DNA from: Pezizomycotina sp. ARF18
Taxonomy: Eukaryota > Ascomycota
Assembly: GCA_002224055.1 (NCBI GenBank)
Contig: AZLU01000155.1
Coordinates: 43,563 to 99,032 of the forward strand
Reading direction: 5' to 3'
DNA length: 55,470 nucleotides
Positions 12,318 to 28,753 of the stretch are shown piece by piece. The notes beneath the pieces were generated by a model, which had not been told where the DNA came from, ran no database searches, and worked only from the letters and a program-made list of their open reading frames with translations. The first letter of the stretch is position 1; every line of letters starts with the position of its first letter. The translations under genes and the position numbers were made by a program.

Positions 12318-12943
12318 CTACACAACGATCCTGAAGCTCTGATGCTCGACGAGGTAATTGCTCGGTAACGACGGATCCGGCCCCAGTATGATGCTCTCGC
12401 TGAAAGCCCTCGGCGGCGCGTTCCTCTCGTCCCCGAACTTGACGTACCCGCTCACCTGTAGCAGTATCCGGCAGTTCGTCTCGCCCGCGGCAGCGGTGGC
12501 CTGCTGGTTCAGTATTATCGGCTGCGCGTCGTAGTCCTGCACCTCGAAGTGCGTCGACGGCATCCCCTGCATGAAGCTCGCGAACTGCGCGCCGCCCTGG
12601 TAGACGTTCCCGTTCCACGATATGTTGGCCTGCGGGGTGTAGTAGCGGGCTAAGGTGGTGCGGTTGGAGAGAAGGTCCGGGTAGAATTGGTCGACGAATA
12701 CTTTTCCACCTATTTGAGAGAGAGAGAGAGAGAGAGAAGGTTAGCGTATCCTAAGGGAGTAGAGCGCAAGAGGGAGTATAAATGATGTACCTTCAGCTGC
12801 TTTTTGGATGAGGATTCCGTTTGGGCGATCTCCGCCGCCTACTGTAGGGTGTTGTGCCTATGATTGATGAAGAGGTGAGCCTAGAACTGGAGATAATACA
12901 CGGATAAAGTGTGCGATGGTGTTGGCTTGTTTGTTCTTACCAT
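12318..12943 (-). CDS. NTF2-fold mRNA export factor (p15/Nxt1/Mtr2-like)
   Basis: A small NTF2-like protein of about 153 residues, matching the family length. Such proteins pair with the Mex67/NXF receptor to carry mRNA through nuclear pores. Visible segments: MAQHPTVGGGDRPNG at the start, FVDQFYPDLLSNRTTLARYY, ISWNGNVYQGG, SFMQGMPSTHFEVQDYDAQP, and C-terminal SESIILGP ... YLVEHQSFRIVV, the usual NTF2-fold strands. Three exons read without any indel: 12941-12943 (ATG alone), 12791-12857 and 12318-12709, with the second intron carrying a GA repeat at 12716-12738. An initiator ATG alone in the first exon is unusual, but the splice gives a continuous frame. Divergent from the WD40 gene, sharing a 480-base promoter. 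Whether it is the Nxt1 or Mtr2 orthologue, or another NTF2-domain protein, cannot be settled here. Confidence 0.8.
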
Positions 12944-13422
12944 CGCGAATGTCAGGATGCAGACTCAGCTATCGGTAGATGTTCAAATGGCGAGGAGGAT
13001 GTTAAGCCGGCGGAACAGGTATCACAGTGTATCGCTCGTTAGATTGGATGAAACCCACGGTGGAGGAGGGCAATGGTGGTAGCAGAGCTGGCTAAAGAGT
13101 GAAGGGAACCAGGTTGGTTCTATCGCGAGTAGACGGAGATGGATTTGTGACAACAAAGGAAATTGTTCAATTTATGTTAGAAGAGTCAAGCTTGAAATAT
13201 ATGGCGTACTGTTGTGTGTGTGTCGTGCAAAAGTGTGAAGCAACTACTTAAGTATGGGAGAAAGAAAATAAAGAGCCTTTTACCTTGTTTTCAGCCGAGA
13301 TTTCTCTTTTAATGGTTACAAACCTCCCCAAGCAGAGCTTTGGAACTCAATTGTAATTCTTTCCGGAAAATTCCATTACATCGGAAGGTTGTGCCTCAGA
13401 AAAGAAAAAGGAACGAGCTCTC
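12944..13422. promoter_or_regulatory. Divergent promoter between NTF2-like and MORG1-like genes
   Basis: About 480 bases lie between the two starts. It contains a short GTGTGTGTGT run near 13214 and an AAAGAAAATAAAGAG A-rich patch near 13260. No specific transcription factor site can be supported. Confidence 0.3.
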
Positions 13423-14665
13423 ATGATACAATTTCCAACAAAGCAGGCAGCGACACTTTCACGCCACGTCGGTAAGTAAGAAGAAGAAGAAGGAGATGAA
13501 AGGAGTTACAGTCTTCATCTCTTCATTGACTCCAAGTATTGTTACTAACAATGCGTTACCATCCATAGGTCCCGTTCATTGTATATCCTACAGCGCAGGC
13601 GCCGGCCAATATGTACGTTCTGCTTCACGATTCAAGCTAATAGAGATCATGCGCAAGTTCAGCAATCCTAACTTCATGTCAACGGGATTAGGCGTTGACC
13701 GGCGGCCAGGACCGCAAAATCTTCCTCTGGAACCCCACGACCTCTGCCCTAATCCAAACCTACGACGCGCACGGCTATGAGGTCCTCGACATCTCCGTCG
13801 CGCACGACAACGCGCGCTTCGCGTCCGTCGGCGGCGATCGCCAGGCGTTCCTCTGGGACGTAGCCACCGCCACGACCCTGCGCCGCTTCTCGGGCCACTA
13901 CGCGCGCATAAACTGCTGCGGCTTCAACTTTGACGCCAGCGTGCTCGTCACGGGTAGCTTCGACGCCACGGTCAGGCTGTGGGACTGCAAAAGCAACAGC
14001 ATGAAGCCGATTATGCAGTGGGACGAGGCGAGGGACAGCGTTTCCAGCTTGGTTGTCGGCGACGGCGAGGTTATAACGGGGTGCGTCGACGGGAAGATGA
14101 GGAGGTACGATTTGCGGATGGGGCAGATATACTGACGTTATTGGGCGTGAGTAGCTCTCCTTGAGTATTAACATGCTAGTTATTCTGGGGTTTCCCGTTC
14201 ATGATTTGCTAACGCTTGCCATTTAGACCCTATTACGTCCGTGCGACAAACATCAGACCAAAGAGCTATTCTGGTCTCCACGCTCGACTCCACCATCCGC
14301 CTCATGGATAAATCATCTGGAGGACTTCTACAATCGTACAAAGGACACGAAAACAAGGACTATAGAATACGGTCAACGCTCGCTTTATAGACAAGTACGT
14401 CGTAAGCGGCAGCGAGGACGGCTACGTAATCGCTTGGGACTTATTAGACGGAAAGGTTGTTGCCAAAGAGAAGGCGCATTCAGGAAAGGTAGTCACCGCG
14501 GTAGCGGCAAATGATGCGAAAAGAGAGGTCATCAGCGCCGGTGTTGATGGTAGGTCATAAATTCATCCTTTAAGGAATCTCAATTGCTTTAAATCTCCCA
14601 TTTTCATAAGATATACTTATATTAACGTTATAATAGGTTCTGTTGTGGTTTGGAGGTCGTCATGA
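13423..14665 (+). CDS. WD40 protein, MORG1/WDR83 family
   Basis: A single seven-bladed WD40 propeller. The MORG1/WDR83 family has been linked to MAPK scaffolding and is a spliceosome component; the role here is inferred. The start MIQFPTKQAATLSRHVGPVH runs into LTGGQDRKIFLWNP, DISVAHDNARFASVGGDRQA, GHYARINCCGFN, VLVTGSFDATVRLWDCKS, RRYDLRMGQIYTDVIGHPIT, SEDGYVIAWDLLDGKV and the end GVDGSVVVWRSS. Exons: 13423-13471, 13569-13612, 13692-14146, 14227-14549, 14637-14665. Only two one-base deletions are needed (near 14130 and 14385). Length after splicing, just under 300 residues, fits the family. Its neighbour SNW/SKIP, convergent, is also a splicing factor, probably by chance. Confidence 0.88.
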
Positions 14666-15141
14666 AACTTTCGGAGATATCCATGGAGCTATTGAATTTT
14701 CGGTTCTATGTAACTAAAAGTCCAATGAGTCTATCATTCAAAATGATTGCTTCAATTCACTATAGTGCGGTGCTTTGCACCGCGTGATATATTCAATTTT
14801 AGTATCATTCATAACCCTAAAGCATCCGCACATACATCTGGGTAAATGAGGTAAATATTAGATTCAATGTTAGATCCCCTTTTGAGGATCTATCAGAATA
14901 ATACATAGAACGATGATAATATGCAACGACATTATGGAAATGCTCGATTAAATGGCTTTTCGTTTTCAATAAATGGTCCTCAAACAGAATATTAATAAAA
15001 GAAAGGGGGGGGAACAGGGAGATAAAACAACACCATCTATTATACAAACTTGCCGATAAACACTTCCAGGCCATAAACCGAAACTTAGAGGAAGAATAAT
15101 ATTAGTGAATGCATTTTCGTGTCTTAAGGATATAATCTGTT
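14666..15141. other. Intergenic, convergent 3' ends of MORG1-like and SNW genes
   Basis: About 480 bases, AT-rich, with a run of eight G near 15006. No coding or structural RNA signal was recognised. Confidence 0.5.
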
Positions 15142-17007
15142 TTAATCATCTGCATCTTCAACCCTGGCACGTTTCGATGCCGTCTTATCCTTGTAGAAGT
15201 ATCCAAGCCATGCTTCTTCTTTTGTCCCGCTTGTACGTTTTCTAAAATGCGTCAACGTTGAAGGATCGGCGGAACCAGTTGTCGTCGAGTCCTTCTCGAA
15301 CTGCACCGGCCCTTCCCTGCGTTCTGCTTCGGCTGATCCTTAAAAACACCTTTGCCAAGAACATCAAAGCGGTTTTCTTTAGAGAATATATCCATCTCGC
15401 CCTCACCATCGTCATCTTCCATAGCACCGGCACGGGTCGATATATACTCCTGGCCGCATCGGCGGCCGCGAAGAGGGGCTTGTCGTAATGTTGATCCTCG
15501 TTGAACTCGGCGCCATGCCTATGCCACTGCTCTGGTTGAACAGCGAGAATCGAACATCGACTCTTGGGATTGCGTAGGTTTGGAAACGAGGCCGAGTGCA
15601 ATCTTTTCGGAGATATCTCGGTTTTGTTCCCGCGCTAGAGTCTGAAGCTTCCTCTCGTACCATGCGCGACATCCGTAGCTGCCGCTCGGCTTCCTTCTGT
15701 CGTTCCTTCCGGAGCTGCTCTCGTTCTCTAACCGCATCATCCTCGCCCTCGGAATCCGATCGCGAATCTCTCCGGCGTCTGGTTCGAGACCTACTACGTT
15801 CGGATGCCGAAGACGCGACCTTGACCGTGACCTGGAGCGGGACCGGGACTCGCTTCTGCCACGGATCCTACCACCGCCACCACCACCGGCCCTTTCTTCT
15901 CGTGCTTTCTGCGCGAGCAAACGGTACTGCTCGTCCTTCGCCGCCTTCTCCTTCTCCGCAAGCTTCTTTTGCATGGCGTTACGTTCCTTGACTTCCTCTC
16001 GGGCGTGTCTGTCTGCCATGAAAAGCGCCTCCGAGAGTTGTGCGAATTTGTCGTTTGATGGTAACATCCTGCAGACCTCTGCCATCAGCTGCGAGACGTT
16101 TGTCGAGAGGCACGGTGTAACCTTTCGGATTCTTCCAGTTGGATATCGGAGGCGGTATCGTCCACGCTTCTTGGTCGGCTGCGGTCAGTTTTCGAGGCGG
16201 AGAGTGCATGACAGGCGCTGGTGTGACGGTGGCCTCTGGGGATCTTCTTGTGCTTGAATTTCGGTGGTTCCATCGGTCCTCTTGCCTTTCTACAATCTTT
16301 ATAATCCTGTCGTTCTTTTTCCCCGTCTCGCCCATCTGGTTCGCCGGCGTGTACCGGACGAAGGTCGGTTCCCTCTTGTTCGTTCCCTTCACGGTCTTCG
16401 GTTTCTGCGCCGCAACGGCTCCCGCGACCAACGCGGCCAGCGCCGTCCTCGTCTTCTCCGTTTGCTCCGCCACCTCCTCCGCCGACGGCCTTCCAGCGAT
16501 ATCTCCCCGACGTCGGCCCTCTGCCTGAGTGGTATCAGGTCCTTGAACGACGCGTGCACTATCCTCTTCTCGTTGTGCCCTTGCTCGCGATGGCGTCGTA
16601 CTTGACCATCCCTTGCTCGTCGACCTCTATCGCCAGCGACGCTCCAGCCTTTCCCGACGGTTTCCTGCCCATGTCGAGGGGTACTGCGCGATCGGAATCT
16701 CGGGGAAAGCTCCCCATCTCCAAAGTCATCCGCCGTCCTCGGTCTCCATCCTGACCGGCGTCCGTACGGCGGTGGGCCGGATTCTGTTGTGCGCAAGGCC
16801 TAAATATAAGTAAATGCCACGGAGAATGACACCGTTCAGCTACGGCGGGAAACAGAGCGGTACTTGCCTTCAGTATGATCTTGTTCTGCTCGACGTCGTT
16901 CGCGCCGAGGATTCTCGGACCGGACAGTTTCGAAGCGGGCTCATCTTCGCCGTGTGAATGCTTCGGGGCGGAAGCGATGAGAATAACGATTTGCTTAGGG
17001 ATGTCAT
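15142..17007 (-). CDS. PRP45: SNW/SKIP-family splicing factor (Prp45 homologue)
   Basis: SNW1/SKIP/Prp45 proteins stay with the spliceosome through activation and both catalytic steps. The signature is plain: ISNWKNPKGYTVPLDKRLAA, then GLQDVTINDKFAQLSEALF and ADRHAREEVKERNAMQKKLA. Earlier are SGPRILGANDVEQNKIILK and IPLRQRADVGEISL, as in the conserved N-terminal half. The C-terminal half has an SR-dipeptide tract (SRSRSRSRSR, about 15830), ISEKIALGLVSKPTQSQESM, FNEDQHYDKPLF and an end at KRARVEDADD. One intron is inferred at about 16800-16867, ending TTTAG; the donor is either GC (AAG/GCAAGT) or a GT four bases on. Start 17007 (MTSLSKSLFSS) is joined to the conserved frame by one missing base; many other one-base deletions occur, especially at 15240-16500. 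Family assignment is secure. Confidence 0.93.
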
Positions 17008-17933
17008 CGTTTAAAATGTGTTGTTGTGGGTATTTTTGGGGAGGAAGCGATGGGAGAGGGATGGAAAGGAAAAGTTGTGAGTGTTATTTGAAAATGAAAA
17101 GACCCAGAAAAGGAGCAAAAGATTTTTTTTCTCTCAAACGAGGCTCCAATTTGCTTGGTCTCAATTAGAATCTTCCTCAGCACGATTGCAACCACCACCG
17201 CTGGCCGTAATGATTTATTTCACATAATACTTAGTATAGTAATTCACATTTATATCGTTCTTAAATCGATAGCTCATAGGTTTTTTTTTTTTTTTTTTTT
17301 TTCAAAAGTTCGATCAAGTACTGATCACATATCTGTCCATTCTCGAAGTCTCTGAGGTATAGGAGGAGATTTATTTAATGTTAAATCGAGCGTGTTGCAA
17401 CACGTATCTGTTGTGCAAATAGCACAAAAAAAAAAAAAAAAAAAAAAAAAAACCACCAAATGTTCAACACCTTCAAAGATGCTGATATAGATGATACAAG
17501 AATTCGGGATTCTAGGCTAGGCATAGATGATGGATTTAAATACATATCAAAATGCGAGCAAGTAGACGAAAATGTGATTCAAAAAAGGAAGAAAAAGTGC
17601 TTATTGTACAAGTAACCCGTGCTTCGATACTCCAGAGAAATGAATAGCAAAATATTATTGTTTGGGTGAAGGGATAAAAAAAATCAATGAGAGGTATACA
17701 AGTGCTATGCAGAGTGAGACTATGGATCAGAGAGGAGCCCTGGGTGCCGTTGAATTTTTGATGCACTCATGACTGTAATCGTGAGCAGCATCTTAGAGCA
17801 CCGTGAGGCTATTGATGAAGCCAATAAGATTAATCCTTTTTATAAAATGCATAGTAGGTAAGTCAAACTTTTTTTTTTTTTTTTTTAGGAAAGGAAACAA
17901 AAATTAATAAATAAATAAAATAAAACAAAACAG
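17008..17933. other. Intergenic between SNW start and kinase 3' end
   Basis: Holds the SNW promoter and the 3' region of the kinase gene. It contains T22 at 17281-17302 and A27 at 17426-17452, about 120 bases apart and complementary, so a transcript could form a weak A-T hairpin. No gene was recognised. Confidence 0.5.
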
Positions 17934-19247
17934 TTAAACTAACACCGTCAAGGTTAGTCTGTCACTGAGCTGCTCGGCTTTGTTTCCCAGTTTCGAGATG
18001 GTCAGGAAGACGTCCGTGCCATAGCCATCGAGACTACAATTAGATTGTGAAGGCAATGTCAGATCCCGCTTACTTGCATAAATAGCTTGCTTTTTATTTT
18101 AGCGCTGTTACACGGAACGGTTACCTACCTATGAAGCTTTCAGACTACCGGCCCAATACTCTGCATATACCCTGCTCATCGGAAGTCCGAGACCTAACCG
18201 CAAATTTGGCGGTCTGTGGGACAGAGGCGATAAAGAAGTCTTTTCTTCCTCCCGTATAGGCTTCAGGATGTTGCTTAAACAGCTCCTGGATCGTTGCTGC
18301 CATGGTCGGCACCTGCGAAAATTTTGCAGGCGGGTTTGCGACCTTGGTCCTTGCTGAAGGACCAGATATGAGGAAAACGTCTTGAGGGATGCCTCCCCTC
18401 TATTGATATCCTGAAGATGATGTTTTGCTGCGTGTGGCATATGAGAACGCTTATAGGCGGAAGCGGGGCGGAGGGGTCCGCAGCATCTGCGTGCTGCTCT
18501 ATCGTGGCTTGCATGGAATTCCGGAGCAGTTCACCTATGATGTAATCCAAATGGCTAGGTATATGGGAACGTAGCATCAACGTGACCTTCTAGGACGATT
18601 TGGGGAACTGGCGAATTAGGCCCGTTTGCCTGCCTTGAAAGATCTTGCGTTAATCGGGCACACCGCTGCACAACCTCCTAGCGTTGCATTTGAGAAAGAC
18701 TTCGCCGATGAGATCGGGGCTGCTATTCGGCTGATGGTTATTCTCGCTGTCCGGAAATAGAATGGTGAATTGAATGTTTCGGTAAGAGCAACGTGCTGTT
18801 CTGCAATAGTTCGCCGTGATATCCTCTGCAATATAAGGAGTGAGTAATTACTCATTCTTCACAGCCTATTCTTCTTTTTTTATATTTTCTTTTGCTGCGC
18901 AGAAGAGCATACACTTCGAAGCATAGTGTTCATAAACTTATCAAGCTCCGCGGCGGCGACCAGCTCGCGACATTCTAAGACTCCCATCGCCAAATTAGGT
19001 ATGACGGTAAGATTCTCCTTCAATGCGTCTTTGATGATCAGGCAGAATGCGTCATTCTCCTCCACCGTCTTTATTTCGGGAACTTTTCTGAACATTTCGA
19101 AGGACTTGAAGTATGTGTCATAGACCTTGGACATATTAGGATTTGTCACAACGACATAAGGTAATTTCTGCATGTCCCGATCCGATGAGCAAGTCTAATC
19201 TCATTGGAAAATCAGCAGGAATCCTCAAAGTACTCATTAAAGGCGCT

Positions 19248-19282
<35 letters not shown>

Positions 19283-19536
19283 GGAGATATTGTGAAGATT
19301 GACAAAGTAGCAATACCTGGTTGGCAATTCCGTGCGTACGTAGTTTGCGGAGCTTAAGAGCCTTTCTCATTAAGGTTTCGTCCAAAGAATGTTAACTGTC
19401 TGAGGGATATCGGACGAGCTTCCCTAGCCACATACTGCTCGAGCGCGGAGGAGGGGCGCCATGTGGGACTATGAAGATACCGAACAGACGTGGTCCAGTT
19501 CTTTGTGTTCTTCGTTGCAAACTTGTAGCAATTCAT
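17934..19536 (-). CDS. Mitochondrial 2-oxoacid dehydrogenase kinase (PDK/BCKDK family)
   Basis: A GHKL-fold kinase that phosphorylates and inactivates the E1 subunit of a pyruvate or branched-chain 2-oxoacid dehydrogenase in the mitochondrial matrix. The N-terminal helical domain has RPISLRQLTFFGRNLNE, SSANYVRTELPT, MQKLPYVVVTNPNMSKVY and VIPNLAMGVLECRELV. Next comes the H-box region SRISRRTIAEQHVALTETFN. The ATPase part shows the N-box IIGELLRNSMQATIE, FPHIWSFSKDQG and G-box LRLGLGLPMSRVYAEYW, ending DGYGTDVFLTISKLGNKA. ATG 19536 gives a basic, serine/threonine-rich leader suited to mitochondrial import. An intron at about 19190-19315 contains T30 (19250-19279). Several one-base deletions break the frame, for example near 19368 and 18430-18450. 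The H-box looks closer to the fungal branched-chain kinase, but substrate cannot be decided. Confidence 0.88.
19250..19279. repeat. T30 homopolymer inside the kinase intron
   Basis: Thirty T on the plus strand, i.e. a poly-A run in the pre-mRNA of the minus-strand kinase gene. Confidence 0.9.
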
Positions 19537-22304
19537 CTCTACAAGGTCAATTCCATGGAGCACGCGAAGGACCTTGTGCGGAATCTTTGAATTATTGGCC
19601 TCTTTGGTCTTTTTCCTGCAAATTTTGGTGCGGTGCTAGTGGGGAGCTAAATCCCTTGCACAAACTCCAGTGGGGAAAAGAAGCCCTATAACTGAACTAT
19701 GAATGGGATGGCGAGTCAGTCTCAGGCTAACAAAATGTGCATATCTATTTTATTTAAGAAGTTGTTGTAAAGAAAGGAAAAATGGGACATCGACAATAGA
19801 TAACAAAACTCGTGCTCGTTCCAAAGAATTAAAACTAGATACTGGGGAAGGAAAGTACCTTGAAAGATATCAAAACAAAAGACACTGCGCTCTTTTATCT
19901 TTATTATATTCCCTTATTTCTTTCTCCTCAAATTTCCCCTACTCTTCTCCCTTCTTTCCCTTTAGGTATAGGTACGTGATATATACTTATGTATGTGGTT
20001 GAATTGTATTCTGTAAGATTTGCTGGCCACGGCGGGATAGGTCGCACAAAGGGAGGCGAGAGGACAAGAAAAAAACAAGCTAGCAAGGAATTGAAAGGAA
20101 GCTGGAAGAGGAAGAAGTGTTTGAGAAAAGTAAAAAAAGGTGAAGAAGAAAAAAAAAAAAGAAAAAAAGAGGAAGGTTATGGCAGCTTCCAAGTTATATA
20201 TATATATATATGGTATCCTGCAAAAGGGTGACTGTATCATATAAATTTCTACGCCGTTTGGCTGACTGATGCGAAAGGAAAAGAAAAAAAGAGTAAGAAC
20301 CCGGCCGACGTGATCTTCTATATACTCCAGCAATTGGCTAGCGAATATACAATAAAAGTAAGAAGCGCATGCATTAAAGAGGTATTATTTACTATTATAT
20401 ATAAAGCGGACAGGTTCGGAGGTGGAAGACTCGATTAAATTTTTTTTTTTTTTTAGGAGGGTGGTGTTGTTGATGATTCCCTTCTGAATCCTAGTCCGAG
20501 TTTATTGACCAAGTAGTAGTATCACTAGCAGTGCGACTCCCTCTCGTTAGCTGTTGTCTTTTTCATTTTTTTTTATTAAAATATATATATAGAAAAGGCA
20601 GCCCGGAAGGTGCGCTGTATTTTTTTTTTTTTTCTTTGCTAGTGGGGAATATTAACCAATCACTCACATGCGAAAATATCAAAAAGAGGCTACCACATAT
20701 TATTGATACTAAGTACTTAGTATACAACTGCTGCCGTTGTTTCCCTTTTATCTCTATTACTTGATCCTATTACCTTATAATTAATCTTCAAGGACCTTTT
20801 TTTAATAGGGAAAGAGAAGAGCGGGAGTGAAATGGGAGGAATACTTTACATTCTTACCCATCCCCAACATTGTCCTTCCCGCTTATTTTTCGCCATCGGG
20901 AAGGGAAAGAGGGGAGGGGGAAAGGGCTCAATGGGTCCCCCAATTTCCTCCCACTTTTCCCCTCTAATGTCTAATGCATGCGTATAGAAACGGTTCAAGG
21001 CCAACGGAAGTTTAACCTCATGCCACATGGAACTTCCGGAGAGACCATGCCAAACTCACTTTGAAGCCTAAGGGGGTTCTTTGAGTGGTTCCATCCGATA
21101 TTAACAAAAGAGACCACCATTAAAATGCTAGTCTTCATTGATTCTCCTGCTTCTTTTTTTTTTTTCCTTTTTTTCTTGTCGCGGATCTAGAATCTTGAAG
21201 CTAGCATGTTGAGGTCAGAGCTAAAGCCGCAGCGGCAAGATGCCTAGTACCTCTTCCTCGGATGGGAGTTTAAACTTGCATGGTCTCTTGTCACCAGTTA
21301 CTGTTCACCAAATTTATGAAAGGAGAAACCTTCTCTCGAACGAATATGACGGGCAGGCGTCTTAAATTGGAATGAAGATTTCTTGAAGAAAAAGGAAAGA
21401 AACCGGCAGCTACTGTTGTGCGACCTCCAAATACTTATGCGGCAGCTTCGTTTCCGTTGGATAAAGCAGACACTTTACTAAATAGCGCAGAGCCCCAAAG
21501 CTGGACGTGAGCTATAATTATTATATTATTATGATGTTGCTACTCGCGGGGTGTCCTGGCCTGAAGTTCGATGTGTGCACAAGTCTGCTCTTTCAAGCAC
21601 GTATTGGCTTCATCGACAAGCTAGCTTAGCAAAACGCGATAGTAGTAGATATTGCGCTAAAGTGCTACTCTTTGAGAAGCCCGCTTTGACGTGTACCGGG
21701 AACTCGTGATTTGTTTCCTTTTTGTGGTCGGAGTTCTACTCGGTAGACAGATAGCAACTCCGCATATAAGTATAAAACCAAAGGCTGAAGGAGATAAGTA
21801 GGATAAGTAGCAGGGGAGAGTATACGTTCGGATAAAATGTGATAAATGAGATAAATAACTAAATAAATAAATAATGTATTTGAAGTCGATAATCGCAGGA
21901 AGCTGTCACAAGTTTTTGTTCTCCGTCTATAAGGGTACAAGTATACAATATACTCCGTAGTGCTAAATTCCATGAGAGAAGCTTCGTATGCGCGCTTCTG
22001 AAGAGAACGAAGACAGCTGAAGGAAATTCAATATATAAGAGGTATATAGTTATATATTATTGCTGTACGTATACGTAATAGGCCTACGTTGGATGTGCGT
22101 ACTATTTATTTCGGAGTCGTATAGAAGAAGGTCTTTAGCAGATGTAAACCCCCATCTTATTACTACTTATTCAGCTATACTGGTTAGCACGTTAGTGAAT
22201 CATTATTATTATTAGCAGTATAACATACTCCGATCTAAAACTCAAACGCAGTCTTTCCTCCCCGTTCCAGTTTTTCCCTTTTCCTTTCTTTCTTTCTTTC
22301 TTTT

Positions 22305-22335
<31 letters not shown>

Positions 22336-22844
22336 CTCTTTTAATAATAATGTACCTACCTTGTTTGAACCAAAATAACACAACACCAGAACAGTTCCAT
22401 TTTTTTTTATTCTTTAATTCTTTCTGAATACTTTTTTGAGCGTTCTTAATATATCTTATTCACTTTGCTTAAACGCCTTTCCCTGGCACCTTCTTTCACA
22501 CCTTTTATTTTCTCTTTCTCATTTCCTCAAGTTTTGAGTTTTAGATTACTTATCTGGTCCGCCCACGGTCTTTTTTTAACGTTCCCTTCTCTCTTCCCCC
22601 CTCTCCTCTCATTTCTTTCTGCCTTCAACGCCGCCAGCTGAAAACCCGTACAAAAGGTTGAAAGATCACGGCTTCGGACTTTCTATTCACTCAATCTTTA
22701 GATAGGCATCCTTAGAGCACCAGCAAGCTTGCGGTTTTCTAATCGCTCCTTACTCATCAACCATAAACAACCCAGGAGGGGCAGGACAAATTCAACTCAG
22801 ATCACACGGCCTGGAGACAAAAACAGAACAAATACGAGGCAAAG
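19537..22844. other. Large intergenic gap before the deubiquitinase
   Basis: About 3.3 kb with no recognisable protein. Contents: purine-rich strand (about 20060-20175), a TA repeat near 20196-20211, short T tracts near 20443 and 20620, and a pyrimidine-rich stretch at 22255-22340. The last 300 bases (about 22540-22840) are CT-rich, as in leaders of highly expressed fungal genes, and likely form the promoter and 5' untranslated region of the next gene. Open frames here are short and low in complexity. Confidence 0.5.
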
Positions 22845-27702
<4,858 letters not shown>

Positions 27703-28753
27703 GGTGTTAATTGTTTTCTGCGGACATCCCTCTTTTCCCCCGGTATATGCTTCAATTTCGTAATTCCCTTTCTGCTGTATTTTGTTTTGTATTATACATA
27801 TAGAGCAAAACAGCTTTTCATAGCTCGGACATATAAAAACAGGAGGGCGGCCACTAAGCTAGTTCTAGAACGTCACCACGCAGACTTGATTCGTTTTGTT
27901 CTGCCAATGTTGCTTTTTTTTTAAGTTCTTCTCAGATATATATATTCAATATCCGATACCTTTCTGATTTTTAAATAAAAGAAATTAGTTTGCGGTTACG
28001 CTTGTTTAAATTGGACGTTGTTCATTCCGCAATTTGGTGTAGCTTGAAGGCTTGAGGGTTTATTGGCTTTTTATTTTCACTGAGCTAGCGGTGCATTCGC
28101 TTGTTTGAAGCTCTCACAATTTGCTCTCTCCTGTTGAATTTGTCTCTTCCTCCCCCACCCCAGATTCCTTTCCTGTTTTTGGCAGCGTCCACCAGACTTG
28201 AATATATCGATGGAATTAAAAACGAATAAATTTCATTGACAGAAGAAATAAAAGAGAAGAATCAACATAGGAATTCTTTCTCGAGTGCGGAAACCACAAA
28301 TTGAATATGGAGATTGACAGCTACCTAAGTCCGCAGGTGACTCCGCAACGTCGAAAACGATCACTTGATGAAAGTCCTATTAAGGTCAATGGTGTAGGTA
28401 GATATCTTCTCACTTCATTGGTAGTTTTAGTTCTCATCAATTAAAAGAAAGATATAATCAGAATCACATAAGGCTGAAAGTTAAGAAGTAAAAGGGAAAC
28501 AAAATAAATAACGCTGAATGTATCTATTCCATTGGGTGATGCTAAAATAACAGCAATCGATCCGTTAACTTTTCCATTGCAAGTACACCGTCTGCCGCAC
28601 TAATCCCAGGATGTAATAACCCACACTGGAGGACACATTTTGAGCGTGTCCCATTTACACGTAGCCTATTGCGCGCAAGGATGTTAGCTTCATGGTATTT
28701 CGCCAAAATGTTTACTAAAGAAGGATATTTCTCCTCGTGGAATTCGATTGACT
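27703..28753. other. Intergenic, convergent 3' ends of the deubiquitinase and p24 genes
   Basis: About 1 kb, AT-rich, with T-rich 3' untranslated-like sequence near 27720-27960. It holds one short open frame at 28307-28444 (+), listed separately. No other signal was recognised. Confidence 0.5.
28307..28444 (+). CDS. Small open frame with nuclear-protein-like sequence (uncertain)
   Basis: A 45-codon frame from ATG 28307 to TAA 28442-28444. The first 28 residues look like real protein: MEIDSYLSPQVTPQRRKRSL followed by DESPIKVN. They include a TPQR match to the cyclin-dependent kinase consensus, two further SP sites and a basic RRKR that could act in nuclear import. The last 15 residues turn hydrophobic, and a GTAG/GTAGAT sequence at about 28397 could be an intron donor, so this may be the first exon of a longer or decayed gene. 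No family was recognised and no convincing downstream exon was found. It lies between two convergent stops. Confidence 0.25.
   Translation: MEIDSYLSPQVTPQRRKRSLDESPIKVNGVGRYLLTSLVVLVLIN

Noticed and set aside
17281-17452. T22 and A27 tracts as an element with inverted repeats.
   Set aside because: The tracts are simple homopolymers and the sequence between them shows no element features.
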